From Streptomyces calvus (GTDB taxonomy: Bacteria > Actinomycetota > Actinomycetes > Streptomycetales > Streptomycetaceae), in assembly GCF_006782915.1 (NCBI RefSeq), contig NZ_VCNP01000017.1, positions 1 through 64,000 of the forward strand: a DNA stretch of 64,000 nt, given 5' to 3'. Position numbers and translations under genes: made by a program. Shown one piece after another: positions 27,317 through 35,310 of this stretch (position 1 is the first letter of the stretch; each line of letters begins with the position of its first letter). Below the pieces are notes generated by a model, which did no database searches, was not told where the DNA came from, and worked only from the letters and a program-made list of their open reading frames with translations.

Positions 27317-27714
27317 CGACAACGAACGACATGATCTACAGCGTCCTGGACAACAACCTGAGCAGGATCGCCGGCATCCAGGGAGCCGTGCTCCTGTCCA
27401 ACGACGGGATCAAGCTCAGCTCGTACGAGCTGGAACGGGACCAGGCGGAGCGCATAGCCGCCGCGTCCTCCGGCATCGCTTCCACGATGAAGGCGATATC
27501 CAGGGAGGTCGACGGCGGCCGGGTGATCCGCCAGCTGGTCGAGATGGACGACTGCTATCTCTGCATCGTCGGGTGCGGGGAGGGCAGCACGCTCATCGTG
27601 GTGACCTCCCGCAAGGCGCGGCTGGGGGAGCTGGGCGGGGAAGCCGTGCGCACCGCCCAGGCGCTCGGTGAGTGGCTGAGCACGCCTGATCGCGGCCAGG
27701 CGCAGCCGTCGTAA
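27313..27714 (+). CDS. cvnB: Roadblock/LC7-domain protein CvnB
   Basis: The 133-residue protein is a complete roadblock/LC7 domain: LDNNLSRIAGIQGAVLLSNDGIKLS, then ERIAAASSGIASTMKAISRE and the CGEGSTLIVVTSRKARLGEL end. Such proteins act as scaffold or GAP-like partners of the small GTPase CvnD. Its ATG overlaps the cvnA stop by 4 bp, so translation is coupled. Confidence 0.9.
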   Translation: MTTTNDMIYSVLDNNLSRIAGIQGAVLLSNDGIKLSSYELERDQAERIAAASSGIASTMKAISREVDGGRVIRQLVEMDDCYLCIVGCGEGSTLIVVTSRKARLGELGGEAVRTAQALGEWLSTPDRGQAQPS

Positions 27715-28085
27715 TGGCGGACGAGTCCAGGCCGGGAGAGGGAGGCCACCGCCGGACGCGGCTGTACGCGCTGACCGATGGACGTACGGCGGCTGCACAC
27801 ACCGCCCTCACCATGGACACCACGATCACGGCGGTGGCCGTCGCGGACGGCCACAGCGGCCTGCCCAGCGAGTGGCAGGCCATCCTCGCGATGTGCTCGC
27901 CTCCGGGCGGCCTGGCGGTCGCCGAGATCGCGGCGCGCATGCGCATGCGCCTCACTCCCATGACGCTTCTTCTCGGCGAACTCGCGGAGCGGGGGCTGAT
28001 CGAGCACCGGCCACCCCTGGAAGGGGCCGAGACCACCAATGTCCACCTGCTCATGAGAATCAGGGACAACCTTGCCTGGATATGA
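27714..28085 (+). CDS. cvnC: DUF742 winged-helix protein CvnC
   Basis: The 123-residue DUF742 protein has RPGEGGHRRTRLYALTDGRT at the N-terminus and a winged-helix segment (AVAEIAARMRMRLTPMTLLLGEL, RGLIEHRPP) typical of CvnC. Family members link the kinase-like sensor to the GTPase. The start codon shares one base with the cvnB stop. Confidence 0.9.
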   Translation: MADESRPGEGGHRRTRLYALTDGRTAAAHTALTMDTTITAVAVADGHSGLPSEWQAILAMCSPPGGLAVAEIAARMRMRLTPMTLLLGELAERGLIEHRPPLEGAETTNVHLLMRIRDNLAWI

Positions 28086-28662
28086 CGCCCCTGCCCGTGA
28101 AGCGGCCCCCGTCAAAATCCTCATCGCTGGGGGATTCGGCGTCGGCAAGACGACCCTGATCGAGACGGTCTCCGAGATCGAGCCGTTGCGCACCGAGGAG
28201 CGGCTGACGAGCGCGGGCGTCGGCGTCGACGACCTCGACGGCATCGAGTCCAAGGCGGTCACCACCGTCGCGATGGACTTCGGCCGCATCACCCTCACCG
28301 ACGCACAGGTCGTGCTCTACCTGTTCGGCACACCTGGCCAGGAGCGCTTCTGGTTCATGTGGGACGACCTGCTGAACGGGGCCCTCGGGGCGATTGTCCT
28401 TGTCGACACACGACGCCTCGACCGCAGTTTCCCGGCCGTCGACTTCTTCGAGAACCGAGGGGTTCCGTTCATGGTCGCCGCGAACTGTTTCCACGGCGAA
28501 CAGCCCTACACCGTCGAGGAGATCAGGGCGGCGCTGCATCTGCGTGACCCGAACACCCCCATCCACTTGCTCGATGCCCGCCTCCGTGACGACGCGCGCG
28601 GTGCGCTGCTCTCGCTTCTGGACATGCTCATCGCCAAAGCCGGGGGCGCGGCGACCGGCTGA
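28072..28662 (+). CDS. cvnD: Conservon small GTPase CvnD
   Basis: The 196-residue Ras-like GTPase has the P-loop GGFGVGKTT (20-28). Switch II is FGTPGQERF, where Gly-Thr replaces the canonical DTxGQ Asp, as usual in CvnD. The guanine-specificity motif is AANCFHG instead of NKxD, also a family feature. It cycles with CvnB and transmits the CvnA signal. It starts at TTG 28072, overlapping cvnC by 14 bp. This ends the operon; a perfect hairpin lies 140 bp downstream. Confidence 0.9.
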   Translation: MPGYDAPAREAAPVKILIAGGFGVGKTTLIETVSEIEPLRTEERLTSAGVGVDDLDGIESKAVTTVAMDFGRITLTDAQVVLYLFGTPGQERFWFMWDDLLNGALGAIVLVDTRRLDRSFPAVDFFENRGVPFMVAANCFHGEQPYTVEEIRAALHLRDPNTPIHLLDARLRDDARGALLSLLDMLIAKAGGAATG

Positions 28663-28801
28663 CTTCGGCCTGCCACGTGGTGGCGTGGAGGTTCACGACC
28701 GCGACCGCAGACCCGGTCCAGGCCGCCGCCGCGTCGGCCGTCGAGGAGAACGTGCCGCCGTCCGGTGGATCGGCTGGTACAGCACCGATGCGTACGCCCG
28801 T

Positions 28802-28822
28802 GGCGCCGAGGTCCTCGGCGCC
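28802..28822. terminator. Hairpin after the conservon
   Basis: Perfect 9-bp arms GGCGCCGAG and CTCGGCGCC lie around a 3-base loop, between cvnD and the convergent hydrolase gene. Confidence 0.7.
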
Positions 28823-28835
28823 AGAAGACCGCAGG

Positions 28836-28899
28836 TCACAGCCCCTTTGCAGGAGGCTCCAGAATCGCCACGCACTCCACGTGATGCGTCATCGGGAGC
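28836..28899 (-). repeat. Copy B of the trmA 3' end (attachment-site-like repeat)
   Basis: The 41-bp core at 28855-28895 is identical to copy A in the live methyltransferase gene. On the minus strand it encodes LPMTHHVECVAILEPPAKGL and a stop. The ACCGCAGGTCA element just beyond the stop is also shared with copy A. It closes the hydrolase reading frame. Confidence 0.8.
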
Positions 28900-29606
28900 A
28901 TGTCGGCACCGGACGGCGATGAGAAAGCGCAGGTCAGAGGGGAACCGAGGGTGACCAGCGTCAGCGGCGGCCGCTCCGGCCGGAGAGCGCACAACACCTC
29001 GTAGGCAACCACCGAGCCCAGCGAGTGCCCCACAACCACCCGGGTGTCCGACGTGATCAGCTCCGCAGCCCGAGCCCGTACGGCGTCACGCAGCTCGGGC
29101 TCTGTGAAGTAGCGACGTACCTGCTTGAGGTTCGAGATGAGTAGCCGGTCGGAGACAGCACCGAAGAATCGAGTGCGGGTGAGGCGTGCAGGCGCGGCGA
29201 ACCCGGTCCACAGAAAGGGGGCGACGGGCAAGATGGCCGAGGGCACCACGGGCAGCGGGGCCAGCGCCCGTACCGTCCGGCCCCCAGTGTCCGGGCCGGG
29301 GATACCGGGATCCAGCCGAGCGGCCTCCCGCCACCAGGTCTCCAGCAACTCGGCCTCGAACCCGGGCTCCACATCCTCCGCCCGGTCGTAGGGCTCGCCG
29401 CGCGTGCCGGTCTGCCTGTAGAGGTCCCCATACCCGGCGCAAGCAATGTCGTCGTCCGACAGCCGCCCGAGCGTGGGATCTCGGCGTAAGGCGAGTCCGA
29501 CTCCGCCGCGCCACGCCGGCGCGATTTCCGCCAACATGGTGTCAGCGGTATCAAGTTGACGCTCCACCCCATGCACCACGACAACCCGGCTCATGGTCCC
29601 CCTCAT
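28836..29606 (-). CDS. Alpha/beta-hydrolase truncated and fused to a methyltransferase tail
   Basis: The frame encodes 256 residues. It begins like a PGAP1-type alpha/beta hydrolase (MSRVVVVHGVERQL) and contains the nucleophile elbow VVVGHSLGSVVAYEVLC near residue 200. After TLGSPLT, where the Asp/His part of the triad should follow, the sequence runs within a few codons into PMTHHVECVAILEP, the end of the RNA methyltransferase, and stops. So the catalytic Ser is present but Asp and His are missing. The start may be ATG 29606 or 29594. It is likely a cut gene whose 3' end was lost at the integration point. Confidence 0.65.
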   Translation of the reverse strand: MRGTMSRVVVVHGVERQLDTADTMLAEIAPAWRGGVGLALRRDPTLGRLSDDDIACAGYGDLYRQTGTRGEPYDRAEDVEPGFEAELLETWWREAARLDPGIPGPDTGGRTVRALAPLPVVPSAILPVAPFLWTGFAAPARLTRTRFFGAVSDRLLISNLKQVRRYFTEPELRDAVRARAAELITSDTRVVVGHSLGSVVAYEVLCALRPERPPLTLVTLGSPLTCAFSSPSGADMLPMTHHVECVAILEPPAKGL

Positions 29607-29711
29607 GCGCGTTCCCGTGCTCCCGTCACGAGTTCAGTCGGAGGCAGTGTCAGGGTCTGATCTCTTCCTCTACACCGTTCATCGACTTGACGGGCAGAAT
29701 CCCTGCTGCGA

Positions 29712-31220
29712 TCAACCGCCCCCGTAGAGAACCGGCAGGTCGACCAGGAGGAGATCATCACGTCTGGCCGCCAATTCGACCAGGTCCGGGTAGAAACCGT
29801 GCAGGGAGAACAGGGCCAGCGTGGCGCCTGTGGTGTCGTAGCCCTGGCCGGTGAGCAAGCCGCGGATGTGCTCGAGGCGTTGCAGGTCGCCGGTGCCGCG
29901 GCGGGCGGCGGTGGCCTTGGCCTCACCGATCAGGGCGATCCGGGCGCGCGGCGCCTGCGGACGCTCACCCAGGGCGAGAGCGAGCACGTCGACCTCGTGC
30001 TTCCTGCGGGCCGCCGGATCGGCGACCTCGGTGGTGCCGACGGGGCCCGGCAGGCCGCCGGGAAGGAGGGTATGGGCGTAGCGGCGGGTGAAGGTACGGG
30101 CGAGTTCCTCGAAGTGCGGTCCCAGGATCTTGGAGTTGAAGGTCGTCGTAGCAGCCTGCCACGCCTGTTCCGCGAAGCCCTGCTCGACGGTGGCGGCCTG
30201 CGGCAGCGTGATCAGTTGGTTGAAGCGGATGACGGGGTCGGCGAGCGTGATGACCGGGTGGCGCGGGCGCAGAATGTCTTGCTCGCGCTGGATGTAACCG
30301 GTGGACTCCAGAACGCCCAACGGGTGCGTGACGGCGTTGCGTTGGCGCTCCAGGGCTGCCCCGATCTTCGTCGGGGTCGAGACACCCTGGGCGATCGCGG
30401 TGAGGATGTCGTAGTACAGGGTGTGCTGGGTGATGCGTGGGTCCTCCCGCAGCAGGTACTCGGTCTCTGCGCGCGAGTAGACGGCCCGGCCGGGGTCCAG
30501 GAGCGTGCGGGTCACCCAGGCGGCGAAGCCGTCGTTCGGGTGGGGGCGGGCGGCCACCGGCCGGTAGCCGGGGGCTCCGCCCAGGACGGCGTGGACCTGC
30601 AGGGCGGTCAGCGGATCGTCGATCCGCCAGAAGTCGCGTGCGGCCCGGTAGTCGAAGGCACTCAGCCGGAGGTCGATCACGGCACGGCCCCGCAACGGCT
30701 TGGTGCCCGAGAGCAGTTCGTGCATGACGCTCATGGCGGAGCCGCAGAGGATCAGCCGCGGGCCGGGGCGGACGCCGGTGCCGCTTCCGCGCTGGCGCTC
30801 GTCGTAGAGCTGCTGGAGCAGCCCGGGGATCTCCGGCGAGTGCTGGAGCAGATACGGCAGTTCGTCGATCACCAGCAACGGCGCACCCGAGCGAACGGTT
30901 ACATCAAGGGCGTTGGTCAGGACCTCGCGCCAGTCGGACAGCCGCAGCGTGCCGGGCTGCAGACCGGCGTGGGCCGCGACCGCGTCGCCGAACCGCCGGA
31001 TCGCTGGCAGTCGGCCCTCCTCCCGCACCGCGGTGACATAGAGGCCGCCCACCCGCTCGCACAACGCCTGCAGGAGATACGACTTCCCGTGCCGCCTGCG
31101 CCCCGACACGATGCCCAGGCGCATCGCCGGATCCGGATCTGTGACGAACTCGGCCAGCAGGTCCCACTCCCGGTCCCGGTCGACCACATCTTCAGGCTTG
31201 AGCGGCAGGTTCTTGTTCAT
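29712..31220 (-). CDS. AAA ATPase with PD-(D/E)XK-like (DUF234) C-terminal domain
   Basis: The 502-residue protein has an archaeal-ATPase-like STAND/AAA core: Walker A GRRRHGKS (40-47), Walker B LLVIDE (115-120) and a LILCGSAMS sensor strand. A winged-helix middle follows (TPTKIGAALERQRNAVTHPL, LESTGYIQRE), then a C-terminal DUF234-type domain. That domain has EVDVLAL (Asp411) and IGEAK (Glu433, Lys435), with spacing fitting an intact PD-(D/E)XK nuclease site. Such proteins are common on mobile elements; the role is unproven. A 14-bp inverted repeat lies about 50 bp upstream of the start. It is the only intact gene between trmA-end copies A and B. Confidence 0.75.
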   Translation of the reverse strand: MNKNLPLKPEDVVDRDREWDLLAEFVTDPDPAMRLGIVSGRRRHGKSYLLQALCERVGGLYVTAVREEGRLPAIRRFGDAVAAHAGLQPGTLRLSDWREVLTNALDVTVRSGAPLLVIDELPYLLQHSPEIPGLLQQLYDERQRGSGTGVRPGPRLILCGSAMSVMHELLSGTKPLRGRAVIDLRLSAFDYRAARDFWRIDDPLTALQVHAVLGGAPGYRPVAARPHPNDGFAAWVTRTLLDPGRAVYSRAETEYLLREDPRITQHTLYYDILTAIAQGVSTPTKIGAALERQRNAVTHPLGVLESTGYIQREQDILRPRHPVITLADPVIRFNQLITLPQAATVEQGFAEQAWQAATTTFNSKILGPHFEELARTFTRRYAHTLLPGGLPGPVGTTEVADPAARRKHEVDVLALALGERPQAPRARIALIGEAKATAARRGTGDLQRLEHIRGLLTGQGYDTTGATLALFSLHGFYPDLVELAARRDDLLLVDLPVLYGGG

Positions 31221-31567
31221 CAGAGAAACCCCACATCGGGACAGGTCCGCTACCTCGCAGAATGCATAAGTCTACTTGTACAGGATCCGTACAGGCAGAC
31301 TTGTCAAAGAGAACGTCCGGCCATCCGGCCCAAGGCCACAGCAGTGAAATGTCGCTGTCCGTGCCGATACGCAGGCATCCGTAGGTGCACTCCTCGCCAC
31401 AGCCGACCCTGCCTCGCACCGGTCACTCCCCCGGACGGCCCCATGATCCGCCGGGATCCGAGCGTCAATCGAGGAGGAAACACGCAGGTCGGGGCCATGT
31501 GGGCGGATCGACCTGTTGCGGGGACGAGAACACGTCAAACCCGTGAGGTCGACTACGAAACCGCAGG
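31221..31567. other. Gap between the ATPase and methyltransferase genes
   Basis: No gene is supported. The region is AT-richer near 31261-31310, where the operator-like inverted repeat lies. The part next to 31560 includes the ACCGCAGGTCA element shared by all three trmA-end copies. Confidence 0.6.
31268..31302. promoter_or_regulatory. Inverted repeat upstream of the ATPase gene
   Basis: The arms AAGTCTACTTGTAC and GTACAGGCAGACTT match at 12 of 14 positions, around a 7-base spacer. It starts about 50 bp upstream of the ATPase start on the minus strand, in an unusually AT-rich patch. It is probably an operator or promoter element. Confidence 0.5.
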
Positions 31568-31632
31568 TCAGGCGCCCTTCTTGACTGGCTCCAGAATCGC
31601 CACGCACTCCACGTGATGCGTCATCGGAAACA
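31568..31632 (-). repeat. Copy A of the trmA 3' end (in the intact gene)
   Basis: This is the reference copy of the 41-bp core (31587-31627). It lies inside the methyltransferase gene and is identical to copy B, with 35 of 41 positions shared with copy C. Confidence 0.8.
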
Positions 31633-32896
31633 GATCGAACACCCGCAGCGTCCGCACCCGGTACCCGCCGTCCCGGAAGTACCCCAGGTCCCGTGCCAGT
31701 GCGGCCGGGTCGCAGGCGACGTAGGCGATCCTGCGGGCGCCGAGGGACGACAGGTGCTCCACGGTCTTCCGGCCGGCGCCCGCCCGCGGGGGGTCGAGGA
31801 CGATGAGGTCGACCTCGTCGATGCCCGTGCGCGGCAGGACCGACTCGACCTTGCCCTGTTCGATGCGGACGCGGGGGAAGTCGGCGAGGTTGTGGCGGGC
31901 GTCCTCGACGGCCCGCTTGCCGGACTCGATGCCGAGGACGGCTCCCGCCTCGCCGACGCGGTCGGCCAGGGCGCCGGCGAACAGGCCGACGCCGCAGTAC
32001 AGGTCGAGGGCCATGTCGCCCTTGCGCGGCAGCAGGCCCTGCATGACCGCGGTGACCAGGGTGTCGGCGGCCTTCGGGTGGACCTGCCAGAAGCCGCCGC
32101 TGCCGACGCGGTGGGTGCGGCCGTCGGCGCGTTCGCGGACGAAGGGGCGGCCGTGGACGCGGTGCACCTGGCCGGAGCGCTCGTCGATGCGCATGACGGA
32201 GACCGGGCGGTCGAGTTCGACCAGGGGCAGGCGGGAGCCCGGCTTGGGGGTGAGGATGACCTGGCGGTCCTGGGAGCCGGTCGCGGCGATCGCCTCGACG
32301 GAGTCCATGCCCGTCCAGTCCCGCTTCTCGATGCCCAGTTCGCTGACGCCCTCGGCGGCGATCATGCAGTGGTCGATCGGCTCGACCTCGTGCGAGCGGT
32401 GCCGGCGCAGTCCCGCGCGGCCGTCGGCGGTGACGGCGTACTGCACGCGCGTGCGCCACGCCGGGACCTGGCCCGCGGGGACCTTGTCGCCCTCGGCGGG
32501 CATGACCGTGCCGTCCCAGCCGACGTCCTCGGGCGAGAGGCCGGCCAGGCGCCGCAGCTGCTCGGCGACGACCTCGCCCTTGAGGCGCCGCTGCGCGCCC
32601 GGCTTGGCGTGCTGCCAGTCGCAGCCGCCGCAGCGGCCGGGTCCGGCGAAGGGGCAGGGGGCGTCGATGCGGTCCTTGGAGGCGTCCAGCACCGTCACCG
32701 CGTCGGCGCGCAGGAAGCGGGCGCCCTCCTCGCCCTCGGTCACCCGGGCGACGACCCGCTCGCCGGGCAGCGCGTGCCGGACGAACAGCACCTGGCCCTC
32801 GGACGTACGGGCGATGCAGTGACCGCCGTGGGCGACGGGGCCGACCTCGACCTCGTACTCCTCCCCCACCAGCGATTTCCTCGGTTCTGCCTGCAT
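31568..32896 (-). CDS. TRAM-domain class I RNA (uracil-5-)methyltransferase, TrmA/RlmD-like
   Basis: The 442-residue enzyme methylates a uridine at C5 in RNA using S-adenosylmethionine; tRNA or 23S rRNA cannot be told apart here. An N-terminal TRAM domain (EVEVGPVAHGGHCIARTSEGQ) is followed by an iron-sulfur-type cysteine set (CPFAGPGRCGGCDWQH, with a further Cys in PIDHCMIA). The SAM motifs are LDLYCGVGLFAG and VLDPPRAGAGR, and the catalytic Cys lies in ACDPAALARD. ATG 32896 (MQAEPRKS) is the best start. Its final 20 codons are copied twice downstream (28.9 and 19.6 kb). It sits beside the permease gene on the same strand. Confidence 0.85.
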   Translation of the reverse strand: MQAEPRKSLVGEEYEVEVGPVAHGGHCIARTSEGQVLFVRHALPGERVVARVTEGEEGARFLRADAVTVLDASKDRIDAPCPFAGPGRCGGCDWQHAKPGAQRRLKGEVVAEQLRRLAGLSPEDVGWDGTVMPAEGDKVPAGQVPAWRTRVQYAVTADGRAGLRRHRSHEVEPIDHCMIAAEGVSELGIEKRDWTGMDSVEAIAATGSQDRQVILTPKPGSRLPLVELDRPVSVMRIDERSGQVHRVHGRPFVRERADGRTHRVGSGGFWQVHPKAADTLVTAVMQGLLPRKGDMALDLYCGVGLFAGALADRVGEAGAVLGIESGKRAVEDARHNLADFPRVRIEQGKVESVLPRTGIDEVDLIVLDPPRAGAGRKTVEHLSSLGARRIAYVACDPAALARDLGYFRDGGYRVRTLRVFDLFPMTHHVECVAILEPVKKGA

Positions 32897-32963
32897 GGTG
32901 GGGTGACTCCGCAACCTCGTGAACGGGTGAGCGGGCGATGGCCCGCGACAACAGCCCACCAGT

Positions 32964-35009
32964 TTACGTCGGTGTGGAGGTCTCCTTCGCCCGCTCCGCC
33001 GGGCCGCGGCGCACCGAACCGGGTGCCACCCAGTCCTGCCGCTTGCGGGCCCGCTTCTTGGCCGCCTCGGACGACTGGAGCTGGTAGGGCACCGACGTCA
33101 CCATCACGCCCGGTGTGAAGAGCAGCCGGCCCTTCAGGCGCAGGGCGCTCTGGTTGTGCAGCAGGTGTTCGTACCAGTGGCCGACGACGTACTCGGGGAT
33201 GATCACGGACACCACGTCGCGCGGCGACTCGTTGCGCAGGCTCTTGACGTACTCGATGACCGGCCGCGTGACCTCGCGGTACGGCGAGTCGAGCACCTTC
33301 AGCGGTACGTCGATGCCGCGCCGCTCCCATTCCGCGCGCAGCGCCTTGGTGTCCGCCGGGTCCACGTTGACGCTGAGCGCCTCCAGGGTGTCGGAGCGCA
33401 TCAGCTTGGCGTAGCCGAGCGCGCGCAGCGCGGGCCGGTGGATCTTGGAGATGAGGACGACGGAGTGGACCCGGGACGGCCGGACGCTGTCGTCGCTGGG
33501 TTCCTCCGGTGCCGCGATCTCCTCGGCGACGCGGTCGTAGTGCTTACGGATCGCGGTCATCGTCGCGTAGAAGATGCACATGCCGAGCAGCGCGACCCAG
33601 GCGCCGTGGGTGAACTTGGTGACCAGGACGACGACCAGCACCAGGCCGGTGAAGAACGCACCGAAGGTGTTGATGGCCCGCGAGCGGATCATGCGATGGC
33701 GCTTGGCCTGGTCCTTCTCGGTGGCCAGCAGCCGGTTCCAGTGCCGCACCATGCCGATCTGGCTGAGCGTGAAGGACACGAACACGCCGACGATGTACAG
33801 CTGGATCAGCCTGGTGGAGTCGGCGCCGTAGATCCACACCAGCAGTCCGGCGGCGCCCGCGAGCAGCACGATGCCGTTGGAGAAGGCGAGGCGGTCGCCG
33901 CGGGTGTGCAGCTGGCGGGGGAGGTAGCGGTCCTGGGCGAGGATCGAGCCGAGCAGCGGGAAGCCGTTGTAGGCGGTGTTCGCGGCGAGGAACAGCACCA
34001 GCGCGGTGGCGGCGGCGAGGATCATGAACAGGATGCTGCCGTGGCCGAAAACGGCCTCGGCGACCTGGGAGATCACCGGGTCCTGGACGTAGTCGGCGCC
34101 GAGGGGGGCACCGTCGTGGATCAGGTCCTTGGCCGGGTTCTCGGCCATGCGGACGTCGGTGGCGGCGGCCAGGGCGATGATGCCGCAGAACATGGTGACG
34201 GCGAGCAGGCCCATCAGGGCGAGCGTGGTCGCCGCGTTCTTCGACTTGGGCTTGCGGAAGGCCGGTACGCCGTTGGAGATCGCCTCGACGCCGGTGAGCG
34301 CGGCACAGCCGGACGAGAAGGCCCGCAGGAGCAGGAAGACCAGGGCGAAGCCGGCCAGTCCCGGGTGCTCGGGCTTGATCTCGAAGTCCGCGGTGGGCGC
34401 CCGCATCTCGTCACCGAGCACGAACCCGCGGAACGCCCCCCACGCGATCATGGTGAAGACGCCCACGACGAAGACGTAGGTGGGGATCGCGAAGAGCGTG
34501 CCCGACTCCTTGACCCCCCGCAGGTTCATCAGGGTGAGCAGCACGATCACGCCGATCGCGCAGGCCACCTTGTTCTCGACGACGAACGGGACGGCGGAGC
34601 CCAGGTTCTCGATGCCGGAGGAGATCGACACGGCGACGGTGAGGACGTAGTCGACGAGCAGGGCGCTCGCGACGGTCAGGCCGGCGCGGGGGCCGAGGTT
34701 GGTGTTGGCCACCTCGTAGTCGCCGCCGCCGCTGGGGTAGGCGCGCACGTTCTGCCGGTAGGAGGCGACCACGGTGAACATCAGCACGACGACCGCGACG
34801 GCGATCCAGGGGCTGAAGTGGTACGCCGACAGGCCCGCGATGGACAGGACCAGCAGCACCTCGCCGGGCGCGTACGCCACGGAGGACAGCGGGTCGGAGG
34901 CGAACACGGGCAGCGCGACGCGCTTCGGCAGGAGGGTCTCCCCCAGCCGGTCACTGCGGAGTGCGCGCCCGATGAGGATCCGTTTGGGCACGTCGGTCAG
35001 TTTGGACAC
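32964..35009 (-). CDS. APC-superfamily permease, KimA-like (probable potassium transporter)
   Basis: The 681-residue protein has about 12 transmembrane segments in the N-terminal 480 residues and a large cytoplasmic C-terminal domain. Family signatures include LPVFASDPLSSVAYAPGE in the first helix, YPSGGGDYEVA and FSSGCAALTGVEAISNGVP. The sequence matches the KimA/YdaO-type APC branch, whose characterised members carry K+ with protons. The adjoining TrkA pair and kdpDE strengthen that role. I chose GTG 35009 (VSKLTDVPKRIL); an in-frame ATG at 35066 exists. It ends 67 bp before the methyltransferase start. Confidence 0.75.
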   Translation of the reverse strand: MSKLTDVPKRILIGRALRSDRLGETLLPKRVALPVFASDPLSSVAYAPGEVLLVLSIAGLSAYHFSPWIAVAVVVLMFTVVASYRQNVRAYPSGGGDYEVANTNLGPRAGLTVASALLVDYVLTVAVSISSGIENLGSAVPFVVENKVACAIGVIVLLTLMNLRGVKESGTLFAIPTYVFVVGVFTMIAWGAFRGFVLGDEMRAPTADFEIKPEHPGLAGFALVFLLLRAFSSGCAALTGVEAISNGVPAFRKPKSKNAATTLALMGLLAVTMFCGIIALAAATDVRMAENPAKDLIHDGAPLGADYVQDPVISQVAEAVFGHGSILFMILAAATALVLFLAANTAYNGFPLLGSILAQDRYLPRQLHTRGDRLAFSNGIVLLAGAAGLLVWIYGADSTRLIQLYIVGVFVSFTLSQIGMVRHWNRLLATEKDQAKRHRMIRSRAINTFGAFFTGLVLVVVLVTKFTHGAWVALLGMCIFYATMTAIRKHYDRVAEEIAAPEEPSDDSVRPSRVHSVVLISKIHRPALRALGYAKLMRSDTLEALSVNVDPADTKALRAEWERRGIDVPLKVLDSPYREVTRPVIEYVKSLRNESPRDVVSVIIPEYVVGHWYEHLLHNQSALRLKGRLLFTPGVMVTSVPYQLQSSEAAKKRARKRQDWVAPGSVRRGPAERAKETSTPT

Positions 35010-35214
35010 AACTGTGGATCGTAAGCCTTCAGCCAAGTGGCCGCCCAACGACCACCCCACATCCATACGGCTTCCATACGCCTCTGCTCACCGGGTGAAA
35101 TCACCGGTCGGCCGGGCTGCGGATTCCGCAGGTGGGGGCACTTCCATGGCTATATGACTGGGCCTCGTCCGTTTCCGGTGCCGTTCCCGGCCACAGCCGC
35201 TCCGTGGAGGTTCC

Positions 35215-35310
35215 ATGCACGCGACCGCAGAACTCATCGGCGCCACGGCGGCCCTTCTCGGCCTCGGAATCCTCACCGTGGCGAGTGTGCGCAGCATCAC
35301 CCGCCGCTGA
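35215..35310 (+). CDS. 31-residue small membrane protein
   Basis: A short ORF encodes MHATAELIGATAALLGLGIL followed by a TVASVRSITRR end: one hydrophobic helix and a basic C-terminus. GTGGAGG lies 5 bases before the ATG. It is divergent from the KimA-like gene and overlaps the 3' end of the PfkB gene tail to tail by 14 bp. It has the look of a small transporter-associated peptide (in the manner of KdpF), but that is only suggested by context. Confidence 0.5.
   Translation: MHATAELIGATAALLGLGILTVASVRSITRR

Noticed and set aside
28663-28835. Possible remnant gene between cvnD and the hydrolase
   Set aside because: Short frames are present but none shows a recognisable fold or ribosome binding site. 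The hairpin at 28802-28822 explains the main structure.
19574-31632. An integrase or transposase inside the putative island
   Set aside because: I searched the reading frames between the repeats for tyrosine or serine recombinase and transposase motifs and saw none. An integrase could be lost or lie outside, so I do not claim one.
35010-35214. c-di-AMP (ydaO-type) riboswitch upstream of the KimA-like gene
   Set aside because: The leader is short and lacks the ydaO-type conserved elements, although the gene family is often under such control.
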